Source: Luteibacter pinisoli (lineage in GTDB: Bacteria; Pseudomonadota; Gammaproteobacteria; Xanthomonadales; Rhodanobacteraceae). From it: a stretch of DNA of 64,000 nt. A program made the position numbers and the translations under genes. Positions 56,387 through 64,000 of this stretch are shown piece by piece. How positions within the stretch are numbered: the stretch's first letter is position 1; each line of letters begins with the position of its first letter. The notes under the pieces were generated by a model that saw only the letters and a list, made by a program, of their open reading frames with translations, did not search any database and was not told the DNA's origin. The stretch covers positions 3,100,001-3,164,000 of the forward strand of contig NZ_CP041046.1 of assembly GCF_006385595.1 (NCBI RefSeq), read 5' to 3'.

Positions 56387-56482
56387 CAGGGGTTCCTTGG
56401 GACGGGGGTCGTTTCCGGCCGTTCGCCACGAGATGGGGGCCACGGCCCATGGCTCAATGGTGAGTGCCCGGAAACGCTGCGT

Positions 56483-57319
56483 TCAGCCCAACGGCACAGC
56501 CTGCCGCGCCGCGCGCCAGGCGCGGAAGGCGGTGGCCGGGCCGGTGCGGGACTGGCGCTTGTGCAATTCGGCGAAGGGCTCGGCGGCGCGGGCGGCACCA
56601 CGCGCCGTGGACAGCGCCGTACGGCCCTCGAGGCCGCGGAAGGTGGATAGCGGCTGGCCCAGGGCCAGGGCCTCGCGCAGGCCGCCTGCCAGGTCGCCCA
56701 GCTGCGCCTTGAGCGCTTCCCGGCGGGCCGGCGAATCGTCCTTGAGCTGACCGCGGCTGAGGCCGTGGCGGGCCAGGCGCGACATGGGCAGCGCCAGGCG
56801 CTCGCGATCCGCATCCAGCTCCAGCCGCGACAGCGCGAAGACCAGGTGCGACAGCGTGGCGATGCGCGCCGCGGCGTCGCTGGGCGCGTCGGCGCCGAAC
56901 CACCACGCGGTCTCCAGCGCGGCCAGGGCGCCATGCATGTTCCGCGAAGCGGTGACCTGCGCAGCGAAGTCCGACGGCGTGCCCTGCTCCAGTTGGGCCA
57001 TCGCCGCCAGCACGGGGGCAAGCCACAGCGGCGAAGGGATCGACCGCGCGCGCTCGCGTGAGAACAGGGCCTTGGTCAACGGATGCCGGCCACCGCTGGC
57101 GGCGGCACCGGAGAGTTCCTCGGCCCACCACTGCAGCTTGGCCGCGGCCACCTGCGGCTCACGGATGCCGTAGGCCGAGGCAATCAGTTCCTGCTCGAGC
57201 GCCGCCAGGGCCACGCGCTCATCGCGCACGGCCGGGTCAACGAAGCCCAGCGCCACGCGCTGCTGCGGCTGCACGGCCAGCCACTTGTCGACATAGCTCT
57301 GGATGGCGCCGTCCGTCAT
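56483..57319 (-). CDS. squalene/phytoene synthase-like protein
   Basis: 278 residues. The KLQWWAEEL motif and AHLVFALSRLELDADRERLALPMSRLARHGLSRGQL order match the squalene/phytoene synthase fold, but the two Asp-rich DxxxD catalytic motifs are not evident. It therefore resembles NDUFAF6-like, possibly non-catalytic, members. Its ATG overlaps the stop of the HAD phosphatase gene (ATGA), giving an operon with ubiG and the deaminase gene. Confidence 0.75.
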   Translation of the reverse strand: MTDGAIQSYVDKWLAVQPQQRVALGFVDPAVRDERVALAALEQELIASAYGIREPQVAAAKLQWWAEELSGAAASGGRHPLTKALFSRERARSIPSPLWLAPVLAAMAQLEQGTPSDFAAQVTASRNMHGALAALETAWWFGADAPSDAAARIATLSHLVFALSRLELDADRERLALPMSRLARHGLSRGQLKDDSPARREALKAQLGDLAGGLREALALGQPLSTFRGLEGRTALSTARGAARAAEPFAELHKRQSRTGPATAFRAWRAARQAVPLG

Positions 57320-57996
57320 GCAGCCACCTCGCCCACGCCGAGCAGCGCCGCCAGGTCGTTCGGGTGATCGACCACGGCGTCGGCGCCCCAGGTATCCGGG
57401 TCGCCGCCATCGAGATAGCCCCAGCGCACGGCGACGGTGAACAGGCCGGCGGCGTGGCCGGCGATGATGTCGCGGCGATCGTCGCCAACGAACACCGAGC
57501 GCTTCGGCGCGCAGCCGGCCGTGTCGCAGGCCAGGCGCACGGGTGCGGGGTCGGGCTTTTTCACCGGCAAGGTGTCGCCGGAAACCACCGCGGCCGGATG
57601 CCAGTGCGGCACGGCCTGCGGCAGCAAGCCGTCGGTAAGGAAGCCCGGCTTGTTGGTGACGATGCCCCAGCGGATACCCGCCGCGTCCAGCCCGGCCAGC
57701 ATCGGCTCGATGCCTTCGAAGGGCACCGTGTGCGCGGCCATGTTGGCTTCGTACAGGGCGAGGTAACGCGGCACGAGATGCAGCACGCCGGTGTCGTCGC
57801 GCTCGGGGAAGCCCACGCTGATGATGGCGCGCGACCCGCGCGACACCACCGGGCGCACATCGTCATACGCCGGCGGCGGTACGCCCTCTTCCGCGCACAG
57901 CAGCACCAGCGCGTGGTGGAGATCCAGGCCGCTGTCCAGCAGCGTGCCGTCGAGGTCGAAAAAGACGCCCTCGGGCTTGAACGGCAAGGTGCTCAC
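57316..57996 (-). CDS. gph: HAD phosphatase, Gph/MupP type
   Basis: 226 residues with a GTG start overlapping the ubiG stop. Motif I FFDLDGTLLDS (nucleophile Asp), motif II in GIVTNKPGF, motif III with KKPDPAPVRLA and motif IV in FVGDDRRDI. These enzymes remove phosphate from phosphoglycolate or, in Pseudomonas next to ubiG, from N-acetylmuramic acid 6-phosphate (MupP). The ubiG neighbour makes the MupP role plausible, but the two cannot be separated here. Confidence 0.88.
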   Translation of the reverse strand: MSTLPFKPEGVFFDLDGTLLDSGLDLHHALVLLCAEEGVPPPAYDDVRPVVSRGSRAIISVGFPERDDTGVLHLVPRYLALYEANMAAHTVPFEGIEPMLAGLDAAGIRWGIVTNKPGFLTDGLLPQAVPHWHPAAVVSGDTLPVKKPDPAPVRLACDTAGCAPKRSVFVGDDRRDIIAGHAAGLFTVAVRWGYLDGGDPDTWGADAVVDHPNDLAALLGVGEVAA

Positions 57997-58700
57997 GCCG
58001 GCTTCCTTGCGGCCAGCACGTAGTTCACGGCGGTGTTCGACGCGAGGCGGGCATTGCGGGTCAGCGGGTTGTAGGCCAGGCCCGAAATGTCCTCGAGCTC
58101 CAGGCCGAACTGGCGCAGCATGCCGGCCACTTCCGAGGGCTTGAGGAACTGCGCGTAATGGTGCGTGCCGCGCGGCAGCAGGCGCATCAGGTACTCCGCA
58201 CCGACGATCGCGGCACCGAACGCGGCGGGCGTGCGATTGAGCGTGGAGAGGAACAGCTGGCCGCCCGGCTTGAGCATGGCCGCCAGGTCGCGGATCAGCA
58301 CCAGCGGATCGGGCACGTGCTCGATCATCTCCATGCAGCAGACGACGTCGAACGACGCCGGCTCGGCCGCGGCAAGCTGCTCAGAAGACTGGACGCGATA
58401 GTCCACCTGCAGGTTCGATTCGAACAGGTGCAGCTTCGCGATCTCGATGAGCTTGGCGCCAAGGTCGATGGCGGTGACGTTCGCACCGGCGCGCGCCAGC
58501 GCTTCGCTCAGCAGGCCGCCGCCGCAGCCGACATCGACCACCTTCGCACCCCGCAGGTTGGCGCGGCCGGCGATGTACGCCGAGCGCACCGGATTCAGGT
58601 CGTGCAGCGGGCGGGATTCGCCATCGGGATCCCACCAGCGCGCGGCGAGCTTTTCGAAGCGCGCGATTTCTTCCGCGCTGACATTGGTGTTGGCTTGCAT
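57993..58700 (-). CDS. ubiG: ubiquinone biosynthesis O-methyltransferase
   Basis: 235 residues from the ATG at 58700, with GAGG at a good distance; a GTG at 58718 overlapping the previous stop is an alternative. SAM-dependent methylation of both O-positions in ubiquinone synthesis. FEKLAARWWDPDGESRPLHDLNPVR is the UbiG opener and VVDVGCGGGLLSEALAR the SAM loop, and MEMIEHVPDP is the post-I region. Confidence 0.95.
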   Translation of the reverse strand: MQANTNVSAEEIARFEKLAARWWDPDGESRPLHDLNPVRSAYIAGRANLRGAKVVDVGCGGGLLSEALARAGANVTAIDLGAKLIEIAKLHLFESNLQVDYRVQSSEQLAAAEPASFDVVCCMEMIEHVPDPLVLIRDLAAMLKPGGQLFLSTLNRTPAAFGAAIVGAEYLMRLLPRGTHHYAQFLKPSEVAGMLRQFGLELEDISGLAYNPLTRNARLASNTAVNYVLAARKPA

Positions 58701-58714
58701 CGCACTAACCTCGT

Positions 58715-60055
58715 TCACTGGGCGTCGCCCGCGGCGATCTGTTCGCGCCAGCGGCGCGCCTTGTCACGGATGGCCTCGACGTCGACGCCGATCAAAGCCT
58801 TGTTGGCGAGCTTGCGCTTGCCGTCGATCCACACGTCGCTGACCTGGTGGCGGCCGGTGGCATACACCAGCTGGGAAGCCACATGGTAGAGCGGCTGGGT
58901 TTCCAGGTCGTCGAGACGCACGGCCACGAGGTCCGCGCGCTTGCCCGGCTCGATGGAGCCGATCTTCTCGCCCAGGCCAATCGCCTTCGCGCCGTTGAGC
59001 GTGGCGGCGCGCAGCGCGCTGGCCGCATCGAAGGCCGCGGCATCGCCCGCGACGGCCTTGGCCAGCAGCGCGGCGGTGCGCATCTCGCCGAACATGTCCA
59101 GGTCGTTGTTGGACGCGCAGCCATCGGTGCCGATGCACAGGTTGACGCCCGCGGCACGCAGCTTTTCCGCCGGGCAGAACCCGGAAGCGAGCTTCATGTT
59201 GGATTCCGGGCAGTGCACCACCGACACGCCGGCCGCGGCGCATGCGGCGATTTCGCCGTCGGTGAGCTGGGTCATGTGCACGGCGATGAGGCGCTCGTTC
59301 ACCAGCCCGAGCTTCTGCAGGCGCTGGAACGGACGCACGCCGTCCTTCACCTTGCCCTCTTCCACTTCCTGCGCGGTCTCGTGCGTGTGCAGGTGCACGG
59401 GAATATCCAGCTGTTCGGACAGCACGCGGATGCGCTCGAAGTTCTCGTCGGAGACGGTGTACGGCGCGTGCGGCGCGAAGGCGGTGCTCAGCAGCGGCTC
59501 GCCCATGAGGCTGTCGTGGACTTCCACGGCGCGCTCGAAGTATTCGTCCGACGTTTTCGCCCACGGCGTCGGGAAATCGATCACCGGCAGGCCGATGACG
59601 GCGCGGAAGCCCATCTGCCGATAGGTGGCCGCGATCACGTCGGGGAAGAAGTAGTTCTCGTTGGCGCAGGTGGTGCCGCCGCGGATCATTTCGGCCACGG
59701 CCAGTTCGACGCCGTCGCGAATGAAATCCGGGCCCATCACGCGGCCTTCGGCCGGCCAGATGTGTTCCTGCAGCCAGGTCATCAGCGGCAGGTCGTCGGC
59801 CAGGCCACGCAGCAACGTCATCGGGTTATGCGTATGCGCATTGACCAGGCCGGGGATCAGCGCGTGCTCGCCCAGCGAGATGCGCTCGCGCGGTGCGTAG
59901 TGCGTGCGCGCTTCGTCGGCCGGGAGGATCGCGATGATTTCGCCATCGTGGATCGCCACCGCGTGATCGTCGAGCACCACGCCGTGCGGTTCCACGGGAA
60001 CCACCCAACGGGCTTCGATGAGGAGGTCGATCGCTTTGGTTTCGCTGGAGCCCAT
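58715..60055 (-). CDS. mtaD: amidohydrolase, MTA/SAH deaminase type
   Basis: 446 residues. NAHTHNPMTLLRG and HLHTHETAQEVEEG (metal His), VHCPESNMKLASG and CIGTDGCASNNDLDMFGE (Asp) are signatures of the TRZ/ATZ branch that includes 5-methylthioadenosine/S-adenosylhomocysteine deaminase. This would return SAH made by UbiG and other methylases to metabolism, which fits its position just before ubiG. Substrate is inferred from the family. Confidence 0.85.
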   Translation of the reverse strand: MGSSETKAIDLLIEARWVVPVEPHGVVLDDHAVAIHDGEIIAILPADEARTHYAPRERISLGEHALIPGLVNAHTHNPMTLLRGLADDLPLMTWLQEHIWPAEGRVMGPDFIRDGVELAVAEMIRGGTTCANENYFFPDVIAATYRQMGFRAVIGLPVIDFPTPWAKTSDEYFERAVEVHDSLMGEPLLSTAFAPHAPYTVSDENFERIRVLSEQLDIPVHLHTHETAQEVEEGKVKDGVRPFQRLQKLGLVNERLIAVHMTQLTDGEIAACAAAGVSVVHCPESNMKLASGFCPAEKLRAAGVNLCIGTDGCASNNDLDMFGEMRTAALLAKAVAGDAAAFDAASALRAATLNGAKAIGLGEKIGSIEPGKRADLVAVRLDDLETQPLYHVASQLVYATGRHQVSDVWIDGKRKLANKALIGVDVEAIRDKARRWREQIAAGDAQ

Positions 60056-60081
60056 ATCGTTTTCCTTGCGCCTGATAAGCG

Positions 60082-60114
60082 AACGGCACGGCGCCGAAGG
60101 GCGGCCGTGCCGTT
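60082..60114 (-). terminator. hairpin terminator of efp
   Basis: AACGGCACGGC pairs perfectly (60082-60092 with 60104-60114) over an 11-base loop, between efp and the deaminase gene. No strong T-run, so moderate confidence. Confidence 0.55.
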
Positions 60115-60136
60115 GCGTGCGTCGAGCGAAGCCGCC

Positions 60137-60715
60137 TTACTTGACGCGGCTGTCGTACTCGCCGGTGCGGGTATCGACCTTGATGACTTCGTCCTGGTTG
60201 ACGAAGAGCGGCACGCGCACGACCGCGCCGGTTTCCAGCGTGGCCGGCTTGCCGCCGCCGCCCGAGGTGTCGCCACGGACTCCCGGATCGGTTTCGACGA
60301 TCTTCAGTTCCACGAACTTCGGCGCCTGCACGGCAATGATGTTGCCGTTGAACAGGGTGATGACGCATTCCTCGTCACCCTTCAGCCACTTCCAGGCGTC
60401 GCCCATGGCGGCCAGGTTGGCGCGGTGCTGCTCGAAGGTCTCCGTGTGCATGAAGATCCACTCGCGGTCGGCGCCGGTGCCCTCGATGTACGAGAAGTTG
60501 GCGTCGGTGTCGACGGCATCGGCTTCTTCGTAGGAGTCGCTGGACTTCAGCGTCTGCTCGGTGGTGCGGCCGTCCTTCAGGTTGCGGATGCGGATGCGCG
60601 TGAACGCCTGGCCCTTACCCGGCTTGACGAAATCCGCTTCGGTGATGATCCAGGGATCGCCGTTGTGGATGATCTTCTTGCCCGTTTTGACGTCATTGAG
60701 GCCAAGGGTCGCCAT
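60137..60715 (-). CDS. efp: elongation factor P
   Basis: 192 residues from the ATG at 60715 (GGAG at good spacing); this start places the modified lysine exactly at Lys34 (KPGKGQAF), as in E. coli. It binds between P and E sites and relieves stalling at polyproline. Lys34 with its PGKG loop is the EpmB/EpmA type, and epmB lies divergently 88 bases away. An ATG three codons upstream has poorer spacing. Confidence 0.97.
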   Translation of the reverse strand: MATLGLNDVKTGKKIIHNGDPWIITEADFVKPGKGQAFTRIRIRNLKDGRTTEQTLKSSDSYEEADAVDTDANFSYIEGTGADREWIFMHTETFEQHRANLAAMGDAWKWLKGDEECVITLFNGNIIAVQAPKFVELKIVETDPGVRGDTSGGGGKPATLETGAVVRVPLFVNQDEVIKVDTRTGEYDSRVK

Positions 60716-60803
60716 GTGTTGCATGCTCCAGAGGTGAATCCGCCCGCCGGGCGGCTAAAATAGGGGTCTGTTACGGGCCGCAGGGCCCGCCCCAAGGCCC
60801 ACC

Positions 60804-61829
60804 ATGATAACCGCAAGCCCCACTTCCCGCCTACTGACGCCCGCCACCGGCTGGCGCGAGGCCTGGCGCGACGCCATTACCGACCCCCGCGAACTGCTCG
60901 CGGCGGTGGGCCTGGCGGACCGGCCGGACCTCCTGCCGGCCGACGACGCGGGCTTCCCCCTGCGCGTGCCGCGCGGCTTCGTGGCGCGGATGCGCCAGGG
61001 CGACGCGCGCGACCCGCTGCTCCTGCAGGTGCTGCCGCAGCAGGCGGAGCACGCCGAGGCGCCCGGCTACAGCGTGGATGCCGTGGGCGACATGGCCGCC
61101 AAGGCCGGCCACGGCCTGCTGCACAAGTACGACGGGCGCGCCCTGCTGATCGCCAGCGGCTCCTGCGCGGTCAACTGCCGCTACTGCTTCCGCCGGCATT
61201 TTCCCTACGGGGAGGAGATCGCGGCGGCGGCCGGCTGGCGCGAGGCGCTGGCCCACGTCGCGGCCGATACCTCGATCCGCGAGCTGATCCTCTCCGGTGG
61301 TGATCCGCTGTCCCTGGCCACCCACAAGCTCGAGGAGCTCACCCGCGGCCTGGCCGCCATGCCCCACGTCATCCGCCTGCGCATCCATACGCGCCTGCCG
61401 GTGGTGCTGCCGGAGCGCGTGGACGACGCCTTTACCGCGTGGCTGGCCGCCCTGCCCCTGCAAAAGGTGGTGGTGCTGCACGCCAACCACGCCAACGAGT
61501 TTGACGCCTCCGTGGACGCGGCCTGTGCCTGCCTGCGCGAGGCGGGCGCCACCCTGCTCAACCAGTCCGTGCTCCTGCGCGGGGTGAACGACGACGCGGA
61601 CGCCCTGGCGGCCCTGTGCGAGCGCTCCTTTGCCGCGGGCGTGCTGCCTTATTACCTGCACCAGCTGGACAAGGTGACGGGGGCCGCACATTTTGAAGTT
61701 GCCGACGCCGAGGCCCTTGCGCTGGTGGAGGCGCTGCGCGCACGTTTACCCGGGTACCTCGTCCCAAAACTCGTTCGCGAGCTGCCCGGCGACCCTTCAA
61801 AGCGTCCTATTGCCGATTTCGCGCGCTAG
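60804..61829 (+). CDS. epmB: EF-P beta-lysylation enzyme (lysine 2,3-aminomutase family)
   Basis: 341 residues. A radical-SAM, PLP enzyme converting lysine to beta-lysine for EF-P. The Fe-S cluster motif GSCAVNCRYCFRRHFPY has Cys121, 125 and 128. ELILSGGDPLSLAT and YYLHQLDKVTGAAHF are typical of KamA/EpmB, and the PLP lysine is in the C-terminal part. It is divergent from efp. epmA is not in the window. Confidence 0.95.
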   Translation: MITASPTSRLLTPATGWREAWRDAITDPRELLAAVGLADRPDLLPADDAGFPLRVPRGFVARMRQGDARDPLLLQVLPQQAEHAEAPGYSVDAVGDMAAKAGHGLLHKYDGRALLIASGSCAVNCRYCFRRHFPYGEEIAAAAGWREALAHVAADTSIRELILSGGDPLSLATHKLEELTRGLAAMPHVIRLRIHTRLPVVLPERVDDAFTAWLAALPLQKVVVLHANHANEFDASVDAACACLREAGATLLNQSVLLRGVNDDADALAALCERSFAAGVLPYYLHQLDKVTGAAHFEVADAEALALVEALRARLPGYLVPKLVRELPGDPSKRPIADFAR

Positions 61830-61932
61830 TATGGGCACATCCCGCCGACCCCTGGCCGGTGGGACCGCGAGAAGGGGGAGTGCGCCGGTATCCGGTGCAC
61901 CGGGTGGGAACTGCGGTCATCAAAGTTAAAAC

Positions 61933-63996
61933 ATGAAACACGACAACGTCATTCGCGTCCTTTTCATCGAATCCTCGGTGGAAGAGGCGGAGCTCTTGAT
62001 CAATGTCCTGCGCAACGGCGGTATCGCCGTGCGTGCGACGCGCGCGACCACGGCCGAGGAAATCCAGGCCTGCCTGGACGACCAGGCGCCGGACCTGGTG
62101 CTGATGAATCCCGACGTGCCCGGCCTCGATGCGGTGCGCGTGCTGCGCCAGCTCGATGCCAGCGGCCGCGACCTGGCCGCCATCGCCGTGCTGGACCACC
62201 TCGACGACGACGCCGTCTCGGACCTGCTGTCCGGCGGCGCCAACGGCGTGGCCCTGCGCAAGCGCCATGACCAGATCCTGGCCACGGTGCATCGCGAATT
62301 CCAGGCCCTGTCCACGCGGCGCCAGGTGCGCCGGCTGGAAACGGCCCTGCGCGAAACCGAGCGCCGCTGCGACTCGCTGCTGGATTCCTCGCGCGACGCC
62401 ATCGCCTACGTTCACGAGGGCATGCATGTCCGCGTGAACCAGGCTTACCTGGAGGCGTTCGGCTTCCAGGAATACGACGACATCATCGGCCTGCCGATTC
62501 TTGACCTGATCTCGGGTACGCACGCCGACGACTTCAAGACCGCGCTGCGTGGGGTGTCCAAGGGCGAGAAATCGCCGCCGCCGATGGAGCTGCTGGCCCG
62601 CCGCGACGACAGCAGCACCTTCAAGGCGCTGGTGGAATTCGCCCAGGCCACCTTTGAAGGCGAAGCCTGCCTGCAGATCGTGTTCCGCCAACAGACCGTG
62701 GACGCGGCGCTGGTGGCGCAGCTCTACCAGGACCCGGTCACCGGCCTGTTCAACCGCGCCCGCACGCTCGAGCACATCGACGAAGCCGTGGCGGCTGCTG
62801 CCGCCGGCCGTTCCGGCCAGGCGGTGGTCCTGATCGAGCCGGACAACTGGAAGGAGCTGGTGGCCACCGCCGGCATCGCCAACGCCGACCAGGTGCTGGC
62901 CACGCTCGCCCAGCGCATCAAGGAGACGCTGGACGAGGAAGACGTCCCCGGCGTGCTGGGCGACCACACCTTCGGCATCGTGCTCTCGCCGCGTGGCGAC
63001 CTGGAGCATGCCGCCCTCACCGAGCGCCTGCGCTCGACCATCGCGGAAGCCATCGTCGATGCGGGCACCCGCTCGTTCACGGTCACCGTGACGGTGGGCG
63101 GCACGCTGCTGGCCGAGAAGAACGCCAACGCCGAAACGGTGCTCGACCAGGCCAGCGCGGCCCTGCGCAACGCCCAGAACCAGGGCGGCAACCGCGTGGA
63201 GCTGCACGATCCGGCGGCCCGCGAGAAGGCCGACGCCGAGCGCGAGCAGTACTGGCTGGACCTCGTCCGCGAAGCCCTCGCCCAGGACGGCCTGCGCCTC
63301 TACCACCAGCAGATCATCAGCCTGCAGGACGCCGCCGGCGAGTTCTACGAAATCCTGGTGCGCATGCGCGGCCCGAAGGGCGACGTGCTGCCCTCCTACT
63401 TCTTCCCGGTGGCCGAGCGTAACGGCCTCCTGCCGGCGATTGACCGCTGGGTGCTGGGCCATGCCATCGACGCCCTCGCCCACCGCGAGAACGACGGCCT
63501 GACCACCACCTACTTCGTGAAGATCACGGCGCAGTCGCTGGAAGATCCGGACCTGCTGCCGTGGCTGAAGCGTCGCCTGGAAACGGCAAAGCTTCGCCGC
63601 AGCACGCTCGTCATCGAGATGCCGGAATCGAAGGTGCTTTCCATGCTGCGCAAGGCGCAGGAGTTCTCGGCAGGCTGGCGCCAGTCGGGCGGCAAGTTCG
63701 CCATCGAGCAGTTCGGCTCGGGCCTGAACTCGTTCCAGATGCTGACCCACGTGGAAGCGGACTTCCTGAAGATCGACCGCAGCTACATGATCGACCTGCC
63801 GCAGCATCCGGAAAACCAGAAGCGCATTTCCGAGATTTGCAAGGAAGGCCATACCACCGGCAAGCAGACGGTCGCCGAATGGGTGGAGGATGCCGTGAGC
63901 ACCTCGTTGCTGTTCGCCTGCGGCGTGGACTTCGTGCAGGGCAATTTCCTGCAGGAGCCGGCCAAGGTGCTCGCCGAGGAATACCTGCCGGTCTGA
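61933..63996 (+). CDS. FimX-like c-di-GMP receptor (REC-PAS-GGDEF-EAL)
   Basis: 687 residues. Order: receiver-like domain (about 8-125, without a clean phospho-Asp site), PAS (about 140-255), degenerate GGDEF (about 265-430; GDHTF at 343-347 instead of GGDEF) and EAL (about 440-685; EIL at 473-475 instead of EAL, and FAIEQFGSG). Both enzymatic motifs are changed, the pattern of FimX, which binds c-di-GMP through its EAL domain and controls type IV pilus assembly with PilZ and PilB. Transcribed after epmB with a 103-base gap. Confidence 0.87.
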   Translation: MKHDNVIRVLFIESSVEEAELLINVLRNGGIAVRATRATTAEEIQACLDDQAPDLVLMNPDVPGLDAVRVLRQLDASGRDLAAIAVLDHLDDDAVSDLLSGGANGVALRKRHDQILATVHREFQALSTRRQVRRLETALRETERRCDSLLDSSRDAIAYVHEGMHVRVNQAYLEAFGFQEYDDIIGLPILDLISGTHADDFKTALRGVSKGEKSPPPMELLARRDDSSTFKALVEFAQATFEGEACLQIVFRQQTVDAALVAQLYQDPVTGLFNRARTLEHIDEAVAAAAAGRSGQAVVLIEPDNWKELVATAGIANADQVLATLAQRIKETLDEEDVPGVLGDHTFGIVLSPRGDLEHAALTERLRSTIAEAIVDAGTRSFTVTVTVGGTLLAEKNANAETVLDQASAALRNAQNQGGNRVELHDPAAREKADAEREQYWLDLVREALAQDGLRLYHQQIISLQDAAGEFYEILVRMRGPKGDVLPSYFFPVAERNGLLPAIDRWVLGHAIDALAHRENDGLTTTYFVKITAQSLEDPDLLPWLKRRLETAKLRRSTLVIEMPESKVLSMLRKAQEFSAGWRQSGGKFAIEQFGSGLNSFQMLTHVEADFLKIDRSYMIDLPQHPENQKRISEICKEGHTTGKQTVAEWVEDAVSTSLLFACGVDFVQGNFLQEPAKVLAEEYLPV

Positions 63997-64000
63997 ACTA

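Noticed and set aside
58847..60763. Long plus-strand frames opposite the deaminase and efp genes, and opposite fimX (61807-63852)
   Set aside because: Shadow frames of real genes on the other strand.

Overview
The window is a continuous stretch of GC-rich chromosome from a gammaproteobacterium, most likely a member of the Xanthomonadales (Lysobacterales), family Rhodanobacteraceae (Luteibacter/Dyella/Rhodanobacter type). The strongest evidence is the arginine cluster. It uses N-acetylornithine carbamoyltransferase instead of ornithine carbamoyltransferase, and a fused acetylglutamate kinase/acetylglutamate synthase, in the order argF'-argG-argE-argA/B-argC-argH-proB-proA, which is a Xanthomonadales trait. 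The lineage call is inferred from protein content; no rRNA lies in the window. I see no tRNA, rRNA, insertion sequence, prophage or CRISPR array.

Layout. 1-12.9 kb: housekeeping and cell-envelope genes (a partial rRNA pseudouridine synthase, secreted hydrolase, NlpC/P60 peptidase, YggS, M20 and M1 peptidases, SET-domain protein, acetyltransferase, 2OG-Fe(II) oxygenase, GIY-YIG protein, aminotransferase, TcdA). 12.9-17.3 kb: the most interesting block. It holds a cytochrome c'-like gene, then a membrane histidine kinase, a two-part response regulator and a close homologue of the Vibrio CAI-1 autoinducer synthase CqsA / Legionella LqsA. Together these look like a complete alpha-hydroxyketone quorum-sensing system, with a perfect (GA)10 repeat serving as the ribosome-binding region of the synthase gene. 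17.3-24.8 kb: Mpo1-like protein, pirin, hydrolase, two cold-shock genes with long leaders, lipoprotein, YcaQ-type glycosylase, a frameshifted EF-hand gene, PldA and SlyD. 24.9-30.9 kb: biotin-dependent carboxylase subunit, HMG-CoA lyase, two acetyltransferases, an SDR dehydrogenase and the EF-P paralogue EfpL. 31-38 kb: FUSC exporter, ACMSD and kynureninase (tryptophan catabolism), TolC-like protein.

38.1-47.7 kb is one eight-gene arginine/proline operon read on the minus strand. Its leader carries a short ORF with clustered Arg codons followed by an intrinsic terminator, and the end of that ORF is complementary to the terminator arm. This is the layout of a ribosome-mediated attenuator. 47.8-56.4 kb: glycine-zipper protein, CysS, SufE, nicotinamide phosphoribosyltransferase, a DksA-like protein with a very long Ala/Lys/Pro tail, YidD, dihydroorotase, M23 peptidase and FolE2. 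56.5-64 kb: squalene-synthase-like protein, HAD phosphatase, UbiG, MtaD-like deaminase, EF-P and its lysylation enzyme EpmB (divergent), and a FimX-like c-di-GMP receptor protein.

Tight gene packing is common: many stop/start pairs overlap as ATGA or GTGA. Starts were chosen from protein family lengths and upstream Shine-Dalgarno matches.
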